64,000 bases of DNA from Terrisporobacter vanillatitrophus (GCF_051148895.1 NZ_CP154625.1:2170001-2234000), one strand, 5' to 3'; shown: positions 1 through 8,458, counted from the stretch's first letter. Program-made: numbers and translations. Notes: generated from the letters alone by a model not told the origin.

Positions 1-838
1 TTAGGTAATCTATTACAATTGACAAATTATTTTTGCCTTTACTAGATTTAACTACTAGATAATTGTCTTTATGTTGTGCATAGGTTATATTAGGTAGTTT
101 TTTTAAATTCTTTAGAACTTCATCTTCTAATCTAAAAACTTCTACTGTTATTGTCTCTCCACAATTTATCATTCCTTTTAATTCTTCACTACTTCCTGTT
201 GCTATTACCTTACCCTTGTCCATGATTGAAATTTTCGTACAGATTTGTTCTACTTCTTCCATATAGTGAGATGTGTATACAATTGTTGCTCCTTCTTTGT
301 TTAGTTTTTGTATTCCTTCTAAAATGTTATTTCTACTTTGAGGATCTACTGCAACTGTTGGTTCATCTAATATAATTAACTTTGGCTTATGTGCTATTCC
401 ACATGCTATATTTAATCTTCTTAATAATCCACCACTTAACTTTTTAGGATAAAACTTTCTATAATCTCCCAGTCCAACAAATTCTATTGCCTCTTCTACA
501 TATTTTTTTCGTGCGTTCTTATCTAAAATATATAATCCACAAAAATAATCTATATTTTCATATACTGTTAATTCTTCAAATACAGCCACATTTTGCATTA
601 TTACTCCTATATTCCTTTTTATATCATAGGCTTGTGGGCTCATTGGTTTTCCATAAATTTGTATGTCTCCCTTGTCGTATTCTAGTAAGGATAAGATACA
701 ATTTATGGCTGTACTTTTGCCAGAACCATTTGGTCCTAAAAGCCCAAATACTTCACCTTCTTTTACTTCTAAATTTAAATGATCTAGGGCTAATAAATCA
801 TCATATCTTTTTACTAAGTTTTTAACATTTATAACCAT
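1..838 (-). CDS. ABC transporter ATP-binding protein (3' end cut by the window)
   Basis: Cytoplasmic ATPase subunit of an ABC-2-type exporter, read on the minus strand from ATG at 838; the frame runs off the left edge, leaving about 279 residues. Residues 35-42 are the Walker A motif GPNGSGKS. An LSGG signature (LSGGLLRR), a Walker B LIILDEPT and a switch-type histidine (TSHYMEEVEQ) follow in order. The start is fixed by GGAGGAAT just upstream (about 842-850). It is divergent from a histidine kinase/response regulator pair 230 bp away, an arrangement known for regulator-controlled export systems such as B. subtilis YvfRS/YvfTU. The permease probably lies beyond the left edge. Substrate unknown. 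Confidence 0.93.
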   Translation of the reverse strand, partial: MVINVKNLVKRYDDLLALDHLNLEVKEGEVFGLLGPNGSGKSTAINCILSLLEYDKGDIQIYGKPMSPQAYDIKRNIGVIMQNVAVFEELTVYENIDYFCGLYILDKNARKKYVEEAIEFVGLGDYRKFYPKKLSGGLLRRLNIACGIAHKPKLIILDEPTVAVDPQSRNNILEGIQKLNKEGATIVYTSHYMEEVEQICTKISIMDKGKVIATGSSEELKGMINCGETITVEVFRLEDEVLKNLKKLPNITYAQHKDNYLVVKSSKGKNNLSIVIDYL

Positions 839-1067
839 ACTTATTCCTCCAATAATTTCTTATTTATATTTTAATTTTCATATTTTTCCTTTTGTATACT
901 TTTATTATATTAAATTTAGTTATAATGAATAAGTGACTAGGCTCCAAAATACCTATGACAAATGTAATAATAATATTGTTGTAGTATTAATCTAATGTTA
1001 AAATCATTTTATAAATGAAAAATTTTCCTTGCTAATTTAATCCAATGTGAATTGAGGTGATTTATAT

Positions 1068-2138
1068 ATGAATAATAGCGTAATTGATAAGGTTATAATT
1101 TTATTTATTTCTTTATCAATTTATTTATACAATGTAACTGATGCTTATTTGATTGTACCTATACTTATATGCGTCTTTTTAAGTTCAGTTATTAGCTATA
1201 GCGAAAATAACAAGGTATTAATTACAGTTTTTGCCGCATTTTTAGGCTTCTGTTTTTTAAGTTCAGATTTTTTATATTTTATTCCTCTTATGTGTTATGA
1301 CTTGTTCTTATATAGAACTAAGTGGTTGTGGTTGATTTTTATTTTACCTATTTTAATACATAGCTCTTTAGTAAACACTTTATCAATGTTTTTAATTTTT
1401 GCTTATACTTTTATAAGCTATATACTAAAGTATCGAACTATATCTTTTGAGTATGTGAAAAAAAATTATTATCATGTAAGTGACAATGCCAAGGAATTGT
1501 CTATGAAGTTTGAAAAAAAGAATAGAGAACTTTTAGAAAAACAAGATTATGAAGTTAATTTAGCTACTTTGAGGGAACGTAACAGAATAGCTAGAGATAT
1601 TCACGATAATGTTGGTCATCTTCTATCTAGATGTATACTACAAACAGGAGCACTTTTAGCTACTAATAAAGATGAGAACATTAATCTAAATCTTACTCTT
1701 ATAAAGGATACTCTCTCAGAAGCTATGGATAGTATTAGAAATAGTGTTCATGATTTACACGAGGATGCAATTGATCTTCAAATTGAAATGCAACAATTAG
1801 TTGATAACTTCAAGTTTTGTCCTGTAAAACTGGATTACGACTTAGAGTCAATTCCTACAAATAAAATAAAGTATAGTTTTATTACTATAACAAAGGAAGC
1901 TTTATCCAATATTATAAAACATTCTAATGCTACTGAAGTTCTAATTTTTGTACGTGAACATCCTTCTCTATATCAACTAGTTATTCATGACAATGGCAAT
2001 AAGATTAAGTACAATAGTGAAAATGGTATCGGTATAAAAAATATAACAGATAGGATTTCTTCCATGGGTGGAAGCTTGCATATAAGCACTGACCATGGTT
2101 TTAGAATATTTATCTCTGTTCCTAAAAATTTTAATTAG
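1068..2138 (+). CDS. Sensor histidine kinase, HisKA_3 (NarL/LytR-partner) type
   Basis: Membrane sensor kinase of 356 aa. Residues 1-120 form about four to five hydrophobic segments with almost no extracytoplasmic domain, as in intramembrane-sensing DesK/LiaS-like kinases. A coiled linker (about 140-165) leads to the dimerisation box RERNRIARDIHDNVGH, with the likely phospho-acceptor His179. The C-terminal HATPase has the N-box TKEALSNIIKHSNA (near residue 280) and a G-box GIGIKNITDRI. The start follows GAGGTG at a suitable distance. The response regulator follows 17 bp later. The stimulus cannot be read from sequence; the divergent ABC ATPase suggests response to a toxic peptide or membrane-active compound (inference). 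Confidence 0.93.
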   Translation: MNNSVIDKVIILFISLSIYLYNVTDAYLIVPILICVFLSSVISYSENNKVLITVFAAFLGFCFLSSDFLYFIPLMCYDLFLYRTKWLWLIFILPILIHSSLVNTLSMFLIFAYTFISYILKYRTISFEYVKKNYYHVSDNAKELSMKFEKKNRELLEKQDYEVNLATLRERNRIARDIHDNVGHLLSRCILQTGALLATNKDENINLNLTLIKDTLSEAMDSIRNSVHDLHEDAIDLQIEMQQLVDNFKFCPVKLDYDLESIPTNKIKYSFITITKEALSNIIKHSNATEVLIFVREHPSLYQLVIHDNGNKIKYNSENGIGIKNITDRISSMGGSLHISTDHGFRIFISVPKNFN

Positions 2139-2155
2139 AAAGGATTATGTAAATT

Positions 2156-2776
2156 ATGCGTGTATTAGTCGTTGATAATGATAAATTAGTATGTGTCTCT
2201 CTAAAAACCATACTAGAAGCGGAAGATGATATTGAAGTTGTTGGAACCGCCTATAATGGCAATGATGCAATTAAACTTTATCATAGCCTAAATCCTGATA
2301 TTCTACTTATGGATATACGTATGGATGATATAACAGGTTTGGAGGCAGCAGAAACTATTTTGAAAAAGGATAATAATGCAAAAATCCTATTTCTGACTAC
2401 TTTTTCTGACAATGAATATATAATAAGAGCCTTAAACATAGGCGCTAAGGGCTATATTATAAAACAAAATTTTGAATGTATCGTTCCTTCTCTAAGAGCA
2501 GTACACACTGGTCAAAATGTTTTTGGTGATGATATTATCTCCAAAATCCCCTCACTTCTTGATAATTATCAGCAAACTGATTTTTCTTCCTTTGGAATTA
2601 CTCAAAAAGAATTAGAGGTTATAACTCTTATAGCAGAAGGGCTTAGTAATAAGGAAATAGCCAATAGTTTATTTTTAAGTGAAGGCACTATTAGAAATAC
2701 ACTAAGCAATATTCTTCAGAAGCTAAACTTAAGAGATAGAACTCAAGTTGCTATATTTTATTATAAAAATAAATAA
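2156..2776 (+). CDS. Response regulator, NarL/LuxR family
   Basis: Cytoplasmic DNA-binding partner of the upstream kinase, 206 aa. An N-terminal receiver domain (about 1-120) carries the acidic pocket D7/D9 and phospho-acceptor Asp53 in LLMDIRM. A C-terminal LuxR-type helix-turn-helix (about 145-206) contains LTQKELEV-like and GLSNKEIANSLFLSEGTIRN motifs. It is probably co-transcribed with the kinase and ends in a strong terminator 2 bp downstream. Likely targets are its own operon and the divergent ABC genes (inference from gene order). Confidence 0.93.
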   Translation: MRVLVVDNDKLVCVSLKTILEAEDDIEVVGTAYNGNDAIKLYHSLNPDILLMDIRMDDITGLEAAETILKKDNNAKILFLTTFSDNEYIIRALNIGAKGYIIKQNFECIVPSLRAVHTGQNVFGDDIISKIPSLLDNYQQTDFSSFGITQKELEVITLIAEGLSNKEIANSLFLSEGTIRNTLSNILQKLNLRDRTQVAIFYYKNK

Positions 2777-2777
2777 A

Positions 2778-2812
2778 AATAGGGGGGTATCATTTTTGAT
2801 ACACCCCTATTT
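2778..2812 (+). terminator. Terminator after the two-component operon
   Basis: The hairpin AATAGGGGGGTATCA / TGATACACCCCTATT directly follows the response-regulator stop codon; one pair in the stem is mismatched. The right arm contains the nonamer found at the tips of the IS element near 19.8 kb (see findings). Confidence 0.8.
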
Positions 2813-2934
2813 CATATTTATTATTTTACATATATATTTTATTAATTATAATCCTAGTCAAATCCACAATCTTTGCAATATGCTTTATAATCATTTAATA
2901 AATATAAATTATCACTACCGCAAGATTGATCTAT

Positions 2935-3387
2935 TTAATTGTTATCTGATTTTGGAATGTTTTCATTTTCCTCTTTTTTCTTTTTACTTTCATAATCCTT
3001 TCCATCAGTCACACATTGTGTCCACCCGTTGTCAAATCCTTTTGAATATCCTCTGTCATATTCACTGTTAATAACTTGTTCGTCTCCAGTATCATTTATT
3101 TTGGCCTTATAATAACCATCTTTATATCCGTCTTTGTATCCTCTTTCATATTCACTTTCTTCATTTTTATTTGAAGTATCTGAATCATTTGAAGTATTGC
3201 TTGTTTCTGTTTTTTCACTGTCATTGTCTTTTTCTTCTTTTATTTCTGGTTTTTCCTTAACCCCATTAGCTTCATTTCCATAGTTTTTGGTTTCTTCCTT
3301 TGGTGTGTCTTCTATTTTTTCATTATTTTTGGCGCATCCTGTACTTAGACTTAATACTACTATTAGCGCTAATATTAATTTTTTCAT
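2935..3387 (-). CDS. Putative lipoprotein with RGYxxGY repeats
   Basis: Probable membrane-anchored lipoprotein of 150 aa. A hydrophobic signal ends in the lipobox LSTGC (Cys18). A low-complexity Glu/Lys/Asn/Ser linker follows (about 20-75), then two copies of a short Tyr/Gly repeat, YERGYKDGYKDGY and YDRGYSKGFDNG, and a charged tail. No enzymatic motif is visible; function unknown. It is transcribed in the same direction as two other anchored proteins (3467-4745), so the three may form one surface-protein group. The TTG-like alternatives are not needed: the ATG at 3387 is preceded by a GGGAGG-like sequence. Confidence 0.7.
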   Translation of the reverse strand: MKKLILALIVVLSLSTGCAKNNEKIEDTPKEETKNYGNEANGVKEKPEIKEEKDNDSEKTETSNTSNDSDTSNKNEESEYERGYKDGYKDGYYKAKINDTGDEQVINSEYDRGYSKGFDNGWTQCVTDGKDYESKKKKEENENIPKSDNN

Positions 3388-3466
3388 GTCTTAATCCTCC
3401 CACAATTCAAAGTACTATTTTGGTAAGTTTATGTAATTATATCATAGCAGATACTTATTCCTTACC

Positions 3467-4099
3467 CTATTCTAATGAACTGTAATCACCTCTTCTATAT
3501 TCTCCAAAGTACCCATCAACAGAATACTCAAATACTTTATATGTATCTTTTTCAACGTAAAACATCATATCTCCTGTTACATCTTCACCCATGTTGAATA
3601 TATAGTACTCTCCATCTCCTTTAGTTGGATGTTTACCTTCTCCTGAATAAGCCACATTTTTAAAGTCACTTCCACATGAATTTATTATTGCCTTCTTGGC
3701 CTTATTAATTTTATCTGAATTTGATTGTTTGCTTTTTTTAGAAGTATTTGTTTTGGAATCTTCTTTTGAATCATTTTCTAATTCTTCTGATTGACCATCT
3801 ACCTTTACTATGGTTATTCTATATTTACTTATGTCTTCTATGAAATCTTTTATATTAAATTCAGTAAAATAACCTATCCCCACACCTAAAAATAAGCTTA
3901 TTATTATAAAAATCCATGACTTGTTTTTATTTTTCTTTGTTTGTTTACTTTTTAAATTATTTTTATTGTTTTTATTGTTTTTATTGTCTTTGTTTTCTTT
4001 TATTTTTTTATTACTTTTACTGTTTTTAGATATTCGTATTCTGCTTTGGCCCTTGATATTTGATTTGTCAACTTGTTCTAATTTCTTTTTATTTCTCAC
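3467..4099 (-). CDS. Single-pass membrane protein with lysine/asparagine-rich cytoplasmic tail
   Basis: Unrecognised protein of 210 aa. Residues 1-62 are extremely rich in Lys and Asn, including several KNN repeats, and are predicted cytoplasmic. A single membrane helix follows (about 64-82, WIFIIISLFLGVGIGYF). Then comes a Ser/Lys/Asp linker and a small C-terminal domain (about 130-210) with VAYSGEGKHPTKGDGEYYIFNM. The arrangement suggests a type II membrane protein exposing the C-terminal domain. It lies between two other anchored proteins on the same strand, 22 bp after the upstream one. Function unknown. Confidence 0.65.
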   Translation of the reverse strand: MRNKKKLEQVDKSNIKGQSRIRISKNSKSNKKIKENKDNKNNKNNKNNLKSKQTKKNKNKSWIFIIISLFLGVGIGYFTEFNIKDFIEDISKYRITIVKVDGQSEELENDSKEDSKTNTSKKSKQSNSDKINKAKKAIINSCGSDFKNVAYSGEGKHPTKGDGEYYIFNMGEDVTGDMMFYVEKDTYKVFEYSVDGYFGEYRRGDYSSLE

Positions 4100-4121
4100 C
4101 TTATACCCCCATTGTCAATTA

Positions 4122-4745
4122 CTACATATCCATATCAACTATATAATACTTTCCTTCTTTATTTTGAATGGCTATGCTCTCATCATCTGTTGATACATCA
4201 TCATTATTATTAAGAGTTATGGAAAATTCCATATCTAAATAGTCTTTATCTGCGTCTTTTCCTTCATAAGATTTCTCATCTACTAGGGATTTAGCACTTA
4301 TGGATATTTCTCCCATATCTTTTGCTTTAGCATTTACATCATTTAAAAGAAACTCTACATAAACTTCAACAAGATTACCCTTTTCTATTTTATCCATGGC
4401 TAACTCATGTGTATTCATATCTTCATCTGAAAGCTCTTTTGGTGGATTTTTTTTGTAATAAAGATAATGTTCATATATAGTGAGTATATCTGATGCTATA
4501 TTGCTACCCTTTGCTTTAAATGTCTTCAACTTATCAATATCATTTAAGTCTGGGCTTAAGCATTTTTCCATAGTGTATTTATCCTTGTTATAGGTTGCTT
4601 GTACAAAATTTTCTACTACACTTTCTGCAGATGAATTTGTTTTATTAAAGATATTTTTAATTAAGCTTTTGTTATAAGACCCTACAAATATTCCTATACT
4701 TATAAATAGGATACTTAGCAAAACATTCTTTAGTATTTTTTTCAT
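4122..4745 (-). CDS. Membrane-anchored protein with DUF4878/NTF2-like extracellular domain
   Basis: Protein of 207 aa with an N-terminal signal anchor (about 5-25; no lipobox Cys). The segment after it, AESVVENFVQATYNKDKYTM, resembles the start of DUF4878/NTF2-like extracellular domains found on many Firmicute lipoproteins. It is the first gene of a three-gene run of surface proteins on the minus strand. The assignment rests on the segment and fold-like pattern only; no catalytic residues are evident. Confidence 0.6.
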   Translation of the reverse strand: MKKILKNVLLSILFISIGIFVGSYNKSLIKNIFNKTNSSAESVVENFVQATYNKDKYTMEKCLSPDLNDIDKLKTFKAKGSNIASDILTIYEHYLYYKKNPPKELSDEDMNTHELAMDKIEKGNLVEVYVEFLLNDVNAKAKDMGEISISAKSLVDEKSYEGKDADKDYLDMEFSITLNNNDDVSTDDESIAIQNKEGKYYIVDMDM

Positions 4746-4911
4746 TTTTATAATAGTACCTTTCTAAAATAGTTTTTAATTTAATATTAGAGTTTTTTAT
4801 CTTGATATGTTCTGAAGAAAAAACTATTCAGTCCCTCTTTCTATATATACGTTAGTTGTGCACTTTTCTATATAGTTTAAATATTGGCTAAATAAAATTT
4901 TTCAAAAATAA

Positions 4912-4961
4912 AAAACTATTCTGACATATGTCTAAGAACACATCTTGTCAAAATAGTTTTA
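4912..4961 (-). terminator. Terminator of the asparaginase gene
   Basis: A nearly perfect 15-bp stem (AAAACTATTCTGACA / TGTCAAAATAGTTTT, one mismatch) lies 33 bp past the asparaginase stop. A T-rich run follows it on the minus strand. Confidence 0.8.
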
Positions 4962-4993
4962 TAATAACTTCTTCCTATTACATAACCCAATTT

Positions 4994-6004
4994 TTATACT
5001 TTATCCAAATGAAAAACTGGTTTCACCTTACCTATTGTATTCCCTAGACTATTTTTCAAGTCTTCTTCTCTAAATCTATCCAAAGCCTCTATTTCTTCCA
5101 AAGTCAACACACCAAGGTCCTCCAAACATCTCATTACAACAGGAGGTATGGCTCTTTTGTAATTTCCATCTTCAATTTTTATGGCAATGCCAATATCTGC
5201 TCCTTTCACAGCTACACAATAAACCCCATCGGCTCCCAGTTTTCCAATAAGTTTTCCATTGGTGTTTTTTATTAATTCTGTGCAAAATCCACCTATCCCA
5301 GCAACCATCTCTGGCGAATTATTCATAGATTGAAAAATTCTGTCACAAGCATTTTTTACATCTAATTGTAAATTATCAGTACAAGTAAATTTAGCAAAAG
5401 CTAGAGCCGCATTATAAAGAGGTATGCCGTGTACAGGAACTCCACATCCATCCACCCCTATTAAAATTTTATCTTCATCAATTTCACAAAAATCAGATAT
5501 AAGTTTTTTTATATCTTTTTGTATGGGATGATTTATTGAATTATAATTTTCTATGTCATATCCTTTGGCTAAGCAAGATGCAAGCATTCCACTGTGTTTT
5601 CCTGAGCAATCTGATTTAGCTGGAGTTAACTTAATATGATTTGATATTTGAAATGTTTTATAATCTTCATTTAAAGAATAGGTGCCTTTACAAAGAAGAT
5701 TTTCTTGTGTCAGTCCTATTTTCTTAAGTATTTTATCTACCATTTTTATGTGTATATCCTGTCCATAATGAGAAGCGCACATAAGTGATATTTCTTCATC
5801 TTCAAAATTGTATTTTTCATTAGCACCACTTAAAAATACATTTATTGCTTGAACTGGTTTTAGTGCTGAACGAATATATGCAACTTTGTAAGGATCTCCT
5901 TTGTAGTATTTAAGTTTCCCATCTTTTCCTACTATTGTTATGTCCCCTCTATGAATATTTTCCACCAATGGACCTCTACTTACTTCTAAAAGAACTTCTG
6001 ACAT
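4994..6004 (-). CDS. L-asparaginase, asparaginase II (Rhizobium etli AnsA-like) family
   Basis: Cytoplasmic amidohydrolase that converts L-asparagine to aspartate and ammonia. It belongs to the family typified by the R. etli thermolabile enzyme (Pfam Asparaginase_II), not the classic E. coli type. At 336 aa it is full length. Family motifs are intact: RSALKP (45-50), CASHYGQ (76-82), SDCSGKHSGM (131-140) with conserved Cys, Ser and Lys, and GVDGCGVP (near 185). There is no signal peptide. It is monocistronic, with its own terminator. The start is supported by a GGAGAGAA-like site just upstream. Confidence 0.93.
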   Translation of the reverse strand: MSEVLLEVSRGPLVENIHRGDITIVGKDGKLKYYKGDPYKVAYIRSALKPVQAINVFLSGANEKYNFEDEEISLMCASHYGQDIHIKMVDKILKKIGLTQENLLCKGTYSLNEDYKTFQISNHIKLTPAKSDCSGKHSGMLASCLAKGYDIENYNSINHPIQKDIKKLISDFCEIDEDKILIGVDGCGVPVHGIPLYNAALAFAKFTCTDNLQLDVKNACDRIFQSMNNSPEMVAGIGGFCTELIKNTNGKLIGKLGADGVYCVAVKGADIGIAIKIEDGNYKRAIPPVVMRCLEDLGVLTLEEIEALDRFREEDLKNSLGNTIGKVKPVFHLDKV

Positions 6005-6251
6005 TCTATTCTCTCCTTTTTATTTTATTTGCTAACTAACTGTATTTTATTTATGTGAAAATATTTTAATATTTATACTTATATTATATGTATTTTCTTA
6101 TTTTAAAGTTAGTCTTTACAACTGTATACTTGAAAATTACTCATATATAACACCTTCTTATAAAAAGTATGACAACTTCTGCAAATTGTAACCTTTGTCT
6201 TATTCTCCTTATATCATAGAGTAATATAAATTTTTGAAAGTTGGTGATTAT

Positions 6252-6701
6252 ATGGAATTTGACCCAAACAAACTGGAAACCACATTCATACCACCTATGA
6301 CACCTTTAGGACCAATTGAAGGTAGAAAGTATACTCTTACACACTCAGACACTACAGGCATGCTCTTTTTAGATATTGGTCCTGAGTACAATTATTCTGC
6401 TATAAATGAAGAAATGAGAGATGAACTTTTGGGAAAATATAAAAGATACGGTTATGAATCTTATATATTGATTTTTTATGCTTATGTTGGTGATTCTGAT
6501 TATCTTACTGCATCGATGAAATACGGTGCTTTTAAATATCATCTAAAGTTTGCTCTTCAAGCTATTTTTTATGGAGATAAAGAATTATTAAATGAGCATG
6601 ATTTTTTACTTGATACACCTATTTACGTGAAATTTGATTCTGAAATTGCCATATTTGATAACTATGAAAATTATGGTTATGTGAAGGATTACATTTTGTA
6701 G
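6252..6701 (+). CDS. Staygreen (SGR) family protein
   Basis: Protein of 149 aa from the ATG at 6252, preceded by GGTGAT; an in-frame TTG at 6234 has no better site. The sequence matches the staygreen family throughout: FDPNKLETTF, a GRKYTLTHSDTTG block, LFLDIGPEYNY, and a C-terminal TPIYVKFDSEI. Plant SGR proteins remove magnesium from chlorophyll a. Bacterial homologues occur in non-photosynthetic Firmicutes, where the physiological substrate is not clear. It is a single gene divergent from the asparaginase and has its own terminator. There is no signal peptide, so it is probably cytoplasmic. Confidence 0.85.
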   Translation: MEFDPNKLETTFIPPMTPLGPIEGRKYTLTHSDTTGMLFLDIGPEYNYSAINEEMRDELLGKYKRYGYESYILIFYAYVGDSDYLTASMKYGAFKYHLKFALQAIFYGDKELLNEHDFLLDTPIYVKFDSEIAIFDNYENYGYVKDYIL

Positions 6702-6723
6702 TTTAAACCATAAATATAAATAA

Positions 6724-6768
6724 AAAAAGAACTTCCACAAATTCTTCATAATTAATGGAAGTTCTTTT
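6724..6768 (+). terminator. Terminator of the staygreen gene
   Basis: The perfect stem AAAGAACTTCCA / TGGAAGTTCTTT lies 23 bp after the stop codon and ends in T residues. Confidence 0.8.
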
Positions 6769-6806
6769 AAATATTATATGACTAAATGTTTTATTAAATA
6801 TCACTT

Positions 6807-6842
6807 AAAAAGGACACTGAATGTTAAATTCAATGCCCTTTT
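6807..6842 (-). terminator. Terminator of the DUF2628 gene
   Basis: An imperfect stem AAAAGGACACTGAAT / ATTCAATGCCCTTTT lies just past the stop of the minus-strand gene at 6852. Confidence 0.65.
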
Positions 6843-6851
6843 GATTTCATT

Positions 6852-7478
6852 TTAATAGTAATAAGACATTGAGCCAAACATTGCTATAGATAAAAATACG
6901 AATATAATTGCAATAATTATTGGTATTATAAGTAATACTATTGGAAGTACCATATTAGTACCACCATTTTTCTTTATCAATGTCTGTCTATAACTGCTAT
7001 CTGCACAATTAATTTCTTGGAATTTTTTATTTATATGATCTAAGTATAATGAATTGGCAAAAGCACCCAATCCTATCCAAAGACCTAAATTCAATAACCA
7101 TCCTATAACAGGAATACATGCTAATAATAAATTTGCTACACAGTATATTACCCCTTGTAGATACATTTTTCTATATAGCATCCAATATGTACTAGCTAAA
7201 AAAGCTGACCAGTTCCAAGTTTTCTTATTTCCAGTCATACTTATTTGATCAAATTTTCCTAAATAAAACATTTGATTCTTTGAGATAAATGTATTTATTT
7301 CTTCTTCACTATAATCAGCACTATTATAACCGCTTCTCCAGTTTCCCCCTTCTGAATTGTTTTTGTTAAGGTCTAATCTTTTTAGATCCTTTCCACAACC
7401 ATTACAAAATGAACTTGTAGCCTCATTTTCTTTACCGCATTGACCACAAAAAACAACATCTGAATTTGTTGATTGCAT
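6852..7478 (-). CDS. Zinc-ribbon and DUF2628 membrane protein
   Basis: Protein of 208 aa. The N-terminus is a CxxC...CxxC zinc ribbon (CGQCGKENEATSSFCNGCGK, about 11-30). A linker follows, then the DUF2628 segment (about 82-160) with NWSAFLASTYWMLYRKMYLQG and two membrane helices, a short loop, and a third helix near 176-198. DUF2628 proteins are small membrane proteins of unknown role with the same architecture. Monocistronic, followed by a terminator. The start ATG is preceded by GGAGAGGAAG. Confidence 0.8.
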   Translation of the reverse strand: MQSTNSDVVFCGQCGKENEATSSFCNGCGKDLKRLDLNKNNSEGGNWRSGYNSADYSEEEINTFISKNQMFYLGKFDQISMTGNKKTWNWSAFLASTYWMLYRKMYLQGVIYCVANLLLACIPVIGWLLNLGLWIGLGAFANSLYLDHINKKFQEINCADSSYRQTLIKKNGGTNMVLPIVLLIIPIIIAIIFVFLSIAMFGSMSYYY

Positions 7479-7786
7479 ATACCTCTTCCTCTCCTAATAA
7501 ATTACTTAAATATAAAGCCGTAAATTTTTATATTATTTATCTACACAAAATGTTACAACTTTATTGACCCAAAGAGTATAATATCATATATTAATTCCTA
7601 ATTTTGTCGTAATTTGTATTTTATGTATATTTTTTTAGTTTTCATTTAACGCATATTGATTGTTTTCTTAAATAGAATCATCTGTTTTTTCTTTGGTTTA
7701 GTGTATATTTATCTTTTTAAAATATTATTTCCTACTAGGTATTTTATAGGCATTATCCCTTTCTGTTTTTTATTATTATCATGCCC
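7479..7786. other. AT-rich intergenic segment
   Basis: No open frame of note and no clear hairpin. It contains the divergent promoter region for the zinc-ribbon gene and leads into the octamer array that begins at 7787. A half-copy of the octamer (TAGGCA, minus orientation) occurs near 7747. Confidence 0.5.
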
Positions 7787-8043
7787 TGTTCCTATGTGCT
7801 GTGCCTAAGCACCAAAAACCTTATACGCGCGCGCGCACACATATGCGCTATTTTTTCTTATTTTTTTGTAATTATTAAATAACTAGGAATTTTTATAGGC
7901 ACACTAGGCACACACATACTTCAAATACTGTTCTTTACTGATGTGTAGCTTGTTCCTATGTCTGTGCCTATGCCTGTTCCTATCTCCCAAGGCACAGTAT
8001 TTCTATCAAATTTTCTGTTCCTAGCTGTTCCTAGCTGTTCCTA
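7787..8043. repeat. Array of ten TGTKCCTA octamers
   Basis: Ten exact copies of TGTTCCTA or TGTGCCTA lie in 257 bp. Plus-strand copies start at 7787, 7800, 7951, 7963, 7975, 8016, 8026 and 8036; minus-strand copies lie at 7896-7903 and 7905-7912. Spacing is 12 bp for 7951/7963/7975 and exactly 10 bp for 8016/8026/8036. The array encloses an alternating CG tract and AT-rich DNA. No gene overlaps it. It resembles iterons or a multi-site operator, but no replication gene is adjacent. Confidence 0.75.
7824..7840. repeat. Alternating purine-pyrimidine (CG/CA) tract
   Basis: An acgcgcgcgcgcacacat run in otherwise very AT-rich DNA. Such alternation can adopt Z-form DNA. It sits inside the octamer array. 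Confidence 0.7.
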
Positions 8044-8133
8044 GAATTTAACTTTTACTTTTAATAAGATGATGCACCTCTACATTTCTTTGCCATCTAA
8101 ATACCTTTTTAACATTTTTATATGGTTATACAT

Positions 8134-8182
8134 AAAAAAAGAGTTGCCCCTTTTATAATTAATAATTATTTTGAGATAACTC
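8134..8182 (-). terminator. Terminator after a small decayed gene
   Basis: On the minus strand, GAGTTATCTC pairs with GGGGCAACTC (10 positions, one mismatch, two G-T pairs) and is followed by seven T residues. It lies just downstream of the frameshifted small gene at 8198-8316. Confidence 0.55.
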
Positions 8183-8197
8183 CTAATCAAACTCTCA

Positions 8198-8316
8198 TTA
8201 AACTGTCTTTAATTTTTTATACTCAATTTTCATCTTCATAATAAGTGTACTCTCTATAATGTCTAAAACTTCTATTTCTAAGTCCTTAGCATGTATAGTA
8301 ATTATTTTTTCATCAT
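8198..8316 (-). pseudogene. Small gene with a poly-A frameshift
   Basis: Reading from the ATG at 8316, with AAAGGGGG six bases upstream, the frame meets TAA after four codons. One extra A in the A6 run (8305-8310) would open a 39-codon frame ending at 8198 with a balanced sequence containing KDLEIEVLDIIES. A ribosome site upstream and a terminator downstream support a former gene. It resembles no family I know. A sequencing error in the homopolymer is an alternative. Confidence 0.4.
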
Positions 8317-8413
8317 GAATATCCCCCTTTATAATTGTATTATATTTTTTGGGGGACATTTTTTTGTAGATTTATTGTATTTTTTCTAAATTCATATGCT
8401 TATGCTTACATAA

Positions 8414-8458
8414 ATAAGTACAGTATATTCACTACTATTTTGTGCTTACTGTACTTAT
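8414..8458. repeat. Perfect inverted repeat, 12-bp arms
   Basis: ATAAGTACAGTA (8414-8425) and TACTGTACTTAT (8447-8458) are separated by 21 bp. There is no T-run on either side. It could be an operator pair or an RNA hairpin. No gene directly abuts it. Confidence 0.5.

Noticed and set aside
487..825. Plus-strand ORF of 112 codons
   Set aside because: It is antisense to the ABC ATPase, whose Walker motifs are clear; the plus-strand product is low-complexity Leu/His.
7787..8043. CRISPR-like array
   Set aside because: The repeated unit is only 8 bp, irregular and on both strands, with no equal-length spacers and no cas genes.
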